44,995 nt of DNA. Source: Nesterenkonia ebinurensis. GTDB taxonomy: Bacteria; Actinomycetota; Actinomycetes; Actinomycetales; Micrococcaceae. The stretch is from positions 1-44,995 of the forward strand of contig NZ_VWNF01000008.1 in assembly GCF_008711175.1 (NCBI RefSeq), written 5' to 3'. Under the pieces are notes generated by a model. The model saw only the letters and a program-made list of their open reading frames with translations, did not search any database and was not told the DNA's origin. A program made the translations under genes and the position numbers. Positions 42,370 through 44,995 of this stretch are shown piece by piece (position 1 is the first letter of the stretch; every line of letters starts with the position of its first letter).

Positions 42370-42428
42370 CTACCTACCGCCGCCGCTTCGCCCAGGACCT
42401 TCTCCTCGAGAAACTGTCGCACAGTCCT

Positions 42429-43646
42429 GTGGTCATTGTTGAAGGGGCGCGGGCCGTCGGCAAGACCCGCCTGGTCCAGACCCTTGTCGAATCAGGACAT
42501 ATTGCCCAGTACGTCACTCTGACCGATCCGGAGACTCTCCTTAGAGCACAGTCAGATATCAAGAGCTGGCTGAGGGCTTTGCGGCAGCCATTCGTCATCG
42601 ACGAGGCCCAGCAGCTTCCCGAACTTCCGCTAGCCCTCAAGCACTTCCTCGATGAGAACGCCGATCAGATTTCCTGTGTTCTCACCGGCTCCGCAGCCCT
42701 CGGCCGCCAGGGATTCGGTGGCAGTGATCCCCTGACACGACGGGCAATGCACCTGAGACTGGAACCTTTGACCGAAGCTGAGCTCTTCGGGGAGGCTCCT
42801 GAGGCTTGGTCAGTTGTGGATAAGCTATTCACCGCAGATCCCTGGGTACAGCATCCCAACGACGACGGTGCCTGGTGGAGGACGGCCCTGGTCCAGGGAG
42901 GAATGCCCAAGAACCGGCTCTCGCCGCGCCCTGCAGCAGGCCGTCTCTTTCAGACTCGCGTTCGGTCAGAGGCAGAGGGAATCGTGACCGATGATGTGCT
43001 TCCGGGTGAACGGTTCGACCGTGACCGGGCTCTGACGATCCTGGAGTATGTTGTTCAGAATCCTGCGGGAGAGATCAATGCTGAAGCCATTTCCCGAGCG
43101 GCGGACAGTGACCCACGCACCGTGCAACGCTATCTGGACATTCTGGAGCGTCGTTTCCTCATCCACGAGCTACGGAATCTGCAACTGCCGAAGAAGAAGT
43201 CCACCCGGAGCACGGCCAAGGCGTACCCCGCAGATATTGCGCTCTCCCCGTCTTTCCTCAATCTAGAGGGCATTGATGACGCTGACGATATGGCCAGAGG
43301 CGGCCTGCTGGAAGCATTCGTGGTGCAGCAGATCCGCGCGCATGCCACATGGGCTGAGTGTCACGTGCAGGTTCTCCACTGGCGGTCGTACCGCAACAAA
43401 CGAACCGTGGAGGTAGACATTGTCCTGCGGGACGCCCGCCGCCGATTGGTGGGGATCGAGGTGAAGTCTTATCCCTGGATCCGCAGTGACACTTTCCACG
43501 GGCTCAAAGCCCTGCGGGAAAAGTATCCCGACCATTTTCATCGGGGCTACGTCATCGCTCCAGGTATGGAACTCGGTCCCTACGGAGAGGGAATGTGGAC
43601 CCTTCCACTAGACACTCTCCGTGATCCCTCCCTTTGGGAACATTGA
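42429..43646 (+). CDS. AAA-type ATPase with C-terminal DUF4143 domain
   Basis: 405 residues. Walker A GARAVGKT (6-13), Walker B FVIDEAQQLPELP (55-67), a DPLTRRAMHLRLEPLTEAEL block and a winged-helix-like region (AISRAADSDPRTVQRYLDIL) are seen. The DUF4143 C-terminus has a nuclease-like VEVDIVLRD...GIEVKS pattern (about 333-353). The function of the family is unknown. GTG 42429 is the first legal start, yet homologous-looking codons (RRRFAQDLLLEKLSHSPVVIV) extend upstream to about 42350 with no ATG, GTG or TTG in frame, directly after a TAG. The true start is thus unclear. Confidence 0.85.
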   Translation: MVIVEGARAVGKTRLVQTLVESGHIAQYVTLTDPETLLRAQSDIKSWLRALRQPFVIDEAQQLPELPLALKHFLDENADQISCVLTGSAALGRQGFGGSDPLTRRAMHLRLEPLTEAELFGEAPEAWSVVDKLFTADPWVQHPNDDGAWWRTALVQGGMPKNRLSPRPAAGRLFQTRVRSEAEGIVTDDVLPGERFDRDRALTILEYVVQNPAGEINAEAISRAADSDPRTVQRYLDILERRFLIHELRNLQLPKKKSTRSTAKAYPADIALSPSFLNLEGIDDADDMARGGLLEAFVVQQIRAHATWAECHVQVLHWRSYRNKRTVEVDIVLRDARRRLVGIEVKSYPWIRSDTFHGLKALREKYPDHFHRGYVIAPGMELGPYGEGMWTLPLDTLRDPSLWEH

Positions 43647-43687
43647 ACACTCGCCGAATCCACCCAGTCGCAAGTTCACCGGCTGTC

Positions 43688-43715
43688 ACCTCACCGGCTT
43701 CTCCACCTTCACCTG
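43688..43715 (+). repeat. Direct repeat, right copy
   Basis: Near-copy of 42119-42146 (26 of 28 bp), lying 42 bp after the DUF4143 stop in otherwise non-coding sequence. It has no reading-frame reason to resemble a dehydrogenase C-terminus. Confidence 0.75.
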
Positions 43716-43742
43716 GGCCTGGAGGGATCTAAGCCGCCGAAT

Positions 43743-44126
43743 CTAGACTTCCGATTCGACCTTCTGATTATCAATGGCCAGATCGCACGCGATCTGCAGG
43801 GATCGCAGCCGCTGGACAGCAGCACCAAGACCGACTCTCGCCAGCCGCCTAGCAAGGGCAAGACTGACCGCGGCACGGCTATTGAGCACGCGACTCAGGG
43901 CAACGCGAGACACGCCAAGTCGCAGAGCAGCTTCACTCACGCCAAAACCTAACTCGTCGACGATTTCTGCCCGAAGGCTCTCTCCAGGATGGATCGTGAG
44001 GTATATTTTACTACCGTTATCTCCTAGTGGTAGTCCTTGTAGCCAACCAATTCGACGTCGTGTCCCACGAACCTGAAGGTCACTCGCCAGCTCCCATTCA
44101 CACGGATTGACCAGTGGCCGACCCAA
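43743..44126 (-). CDS. higA: HigA-type antitoxin, degenerate start
   Basis: The homologous part runs from about 44000 to the stop at 43743: TIHPGESLRAEIVDELGFGV, SEAALRLGVSRVALSRVLNS and LRSLQIACDLA, a HigA-family XRE antitoxin. No ATG lies at the expected place; the in-frame codon at 44006-44004 is ATA, after GGAG. The only open legal start is TTG 44126, which lies inside the higB remnant and in another frame than higB. The antitoxin start may therefore be lost. It follows the higB remnant, giving the usual toxin-first order. Confidence 0.65.
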   Translation of the reverse strand: MGRPLVNPCEWELASDLQVRGTRRRIGWLQGLPLGDNGSKIYLTIHPGESLRAEIVDELGFGVSEAALRLGVSRVALSRVLNSRAAVSLALARRLARVGLGAAVQRLRSLQIACDLAIDNQKVESEV

Positions 44127-44236
44127 TCGCCTTTGAGCTGATGGACCCTGAACGACGGCAGACTCACATCCTCTGGCGTCTAAGCCACATCCAGGTGTCC
44201 AAGTAACACGTCACCGCTGCTTAGCCGAACCGCTGG
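44024..44236 (-). pseudogene. higB: HigB-type toxin remnant
   Basis: The C-terminal half is recognisable: TPEDVSLPSFRVHQLKGDW, then VGHWSIRVNGSWRVTFRF and VELVGYKDYH up to TAG 44026-44024. This is the HigB (RelE-like mRNA interferase) end. Directly before TPED there is an in-frame TAG in place of a residue. Upstream only a short related piece remains (LLGHLDVA), and the N-terminus is missing. The toxin is dead, which would relax the need for its antitoxin. Confidence 0.75.
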
Positions 44237-44265
44237 GGGTCAAATAAGTCTATAGGGTGCTCGGT

Positions 44266-44880
44266 CTACCCGTGCTGGACGAGGTCTGCGAGGATCTCCC
44301 CGACCACCGGCACAAATTTGAACCCGTGCCCGGAGAACCCCCAGGCGATAGCTACCTGGTCATGCTCGGGATGGGACCCGATCACGAAGTGCTCATCCGG
44401 AGTCACTGAGTACAGGCAGGTCTTCGCCTGCACCACCGGGTAGCCCAAGTGGGGAAGCAACTCCCGGGCCCGGGCCAGCATGGTCTCGTTCTCCTCCTCA
44501 ACCACAGCCCGGTCCACCGTGCTGGCCATGGTCGGAGTGCCCAGCCGGAAGAAGCCGAGCTTGAAACCCACCGGCCGGCCCGTCGGTCATCGGGAACCTA
44601 TAGATCTGATGGTTGCCATAGGTCTGCTCCACATAGACCGGGTGCTGCTGCTCGTCCCATGCAGCCTGCGGCGCTGCGGCAATGTCCGGCCAGGGCGCGC
44701 ACCTCGATTCCCCCCCCCCAGCGGTGGCTGACCACCAGGTGGCAGGCTCCCCGAAGCGCAGATCCGCCCCGTACCGGGCAGTCATCTCGGCGTTGGCGAT
44801 CACCGTCTACTCCGGGCGCACGTAGCCGGCGTTGTCCTCGTGGAGCCCTAAGGCGTCCTCTTGCGGAACTTAGAGCGTGC
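44266..44880 (-). pseudogene. Sarcosine / N-methyltryptophan oxidase-like FAD enzyme, broken
   Basis: The C-terminus reads VGFKLGFFRLGTPT-like text, then CLYSVTPDEHFVIGSHPEHD and FSGHGFKFVPVVGEILADL, the signature end of monomeric sarcosine oxidase (covalent-FAD Cys and final FSGHGFK motif). Upstream, in another frame, come YGNHQIYRFPMTDG and RYGADLRFGEPATWW, then EDNAGYVRPE followed by an in-frame stop. At least one frameshift (near 44572) and stops break it, and the middle and N-terminal dinucleotide-binding part are missing. 44127-44265 carries only the higB remnant. Confidence 0.75.
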
Positions 44881-44910
44881 GCCAGTAGGCGGTGTGTCGG
44901 TGACCCAAGA

Positions 44911-44979
44911 CAGGCACGGGCCCCGGTAAAGGAAGAGGTGTTCTACGCCGCCTTCCTTCCCCGAGGTGACCCGTGCCTG
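44911..44979. repeat. Large imperfect inverted repeat at the window edge
   Basis: Outer arms CAGGCACGGG (44911-44920) and CCCGTGCCTG (44970-44979) are perfect. Inner arms AAGGAAG and CTTCCTT (about 44929-44958) pair again. This may be a REP-like element, a terminator, or the end of a transposon that continues outside the window. Confidence 0.5.
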
Positions 44980-44995
44980 CACTGCCATCATTCAT

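Overview
The window looks like chromosomal DNA of a high-GC Gram-positive bacterium, most likely an actinobacterium of the order Micrococcales. The reasons are an actinobacterial-type inositol-phosphate synthase, a very long Lhr helicase, a flotillin/NfeD pair, an orphan OmpR-type winged-helix protein, GTG/TTG starts, and many genes whose TAnnnT -10 box lies only 6-7 nt before the start codon (leaderless mRNA). All names rest on motif and family recognition by eye; no search was run.

Layout. 1-940 (minus): the start of ino1, cut by the window edge, with an overlapping DedA membrane protein. 1016-2991: wreckage of TetR plus ABC-exporter cassettes, including a promoter/operator nearly identical to a functional one at 7934-7983. 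3169-7042: a palindrome matching the rifamycin-associated element as I remember it, then an MFS exporter and a HelR-type RNA polymerase-recycling ATPase. This is a likely rifamycin-inducible resistance unit. 7130-10354: an intact TetR repressor divergent from a two-gene ABC exporter and a small membrane protein. 10597-14155: a heterodimeric ABC exporter whose subunits carry complementary defects, leaving one good ATP site. 14285-15510: a broken and an intact GNAT acetyltransferase.

15564-19096 is a small, partly decayed phage-like island next to tRNA-Arg. It holds a truncated BRO-N antirepressor, two divergent XRE regulators, a DUF3800 protein, a 10-bp-phased repeat array and a frameshifted ImmA protease.

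19285-42147 is mostly ordinary housekeeping chromosome: tRNA-Arg, TPM-domain protein, SixA-like phosphatase, winged-helix regulator, upp, tadA, flotillin/NfeD, tRNA-Ser, rlmH, an NAD(P)-binding protein, lhr, a VOC protein, an RluA-type synthase, a second DedA, a large disordered membrane protein, a NUDIX-like protein, a divergent histidine kinase/response regulator pair and an acyl-CoA dehydrogenase. A 28-residue membrane microprotein with an ideal ribosome-binding site lies on the minus strand at 26638-26724.

42148-44995 is accessory again. A DUF4143 ATPase cassette is flanked by a 28-bp near-perfect direct repeat of the 3' end of the acyl-CoA dehydrogenase gene and preceded by 23-bp tandem repeats. 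After it come a degenerate higBA toxin-antitoxin pair, a broken sarcosine/N-methyltryptophan oxidase gene and a large inverted repeat at the window edge.
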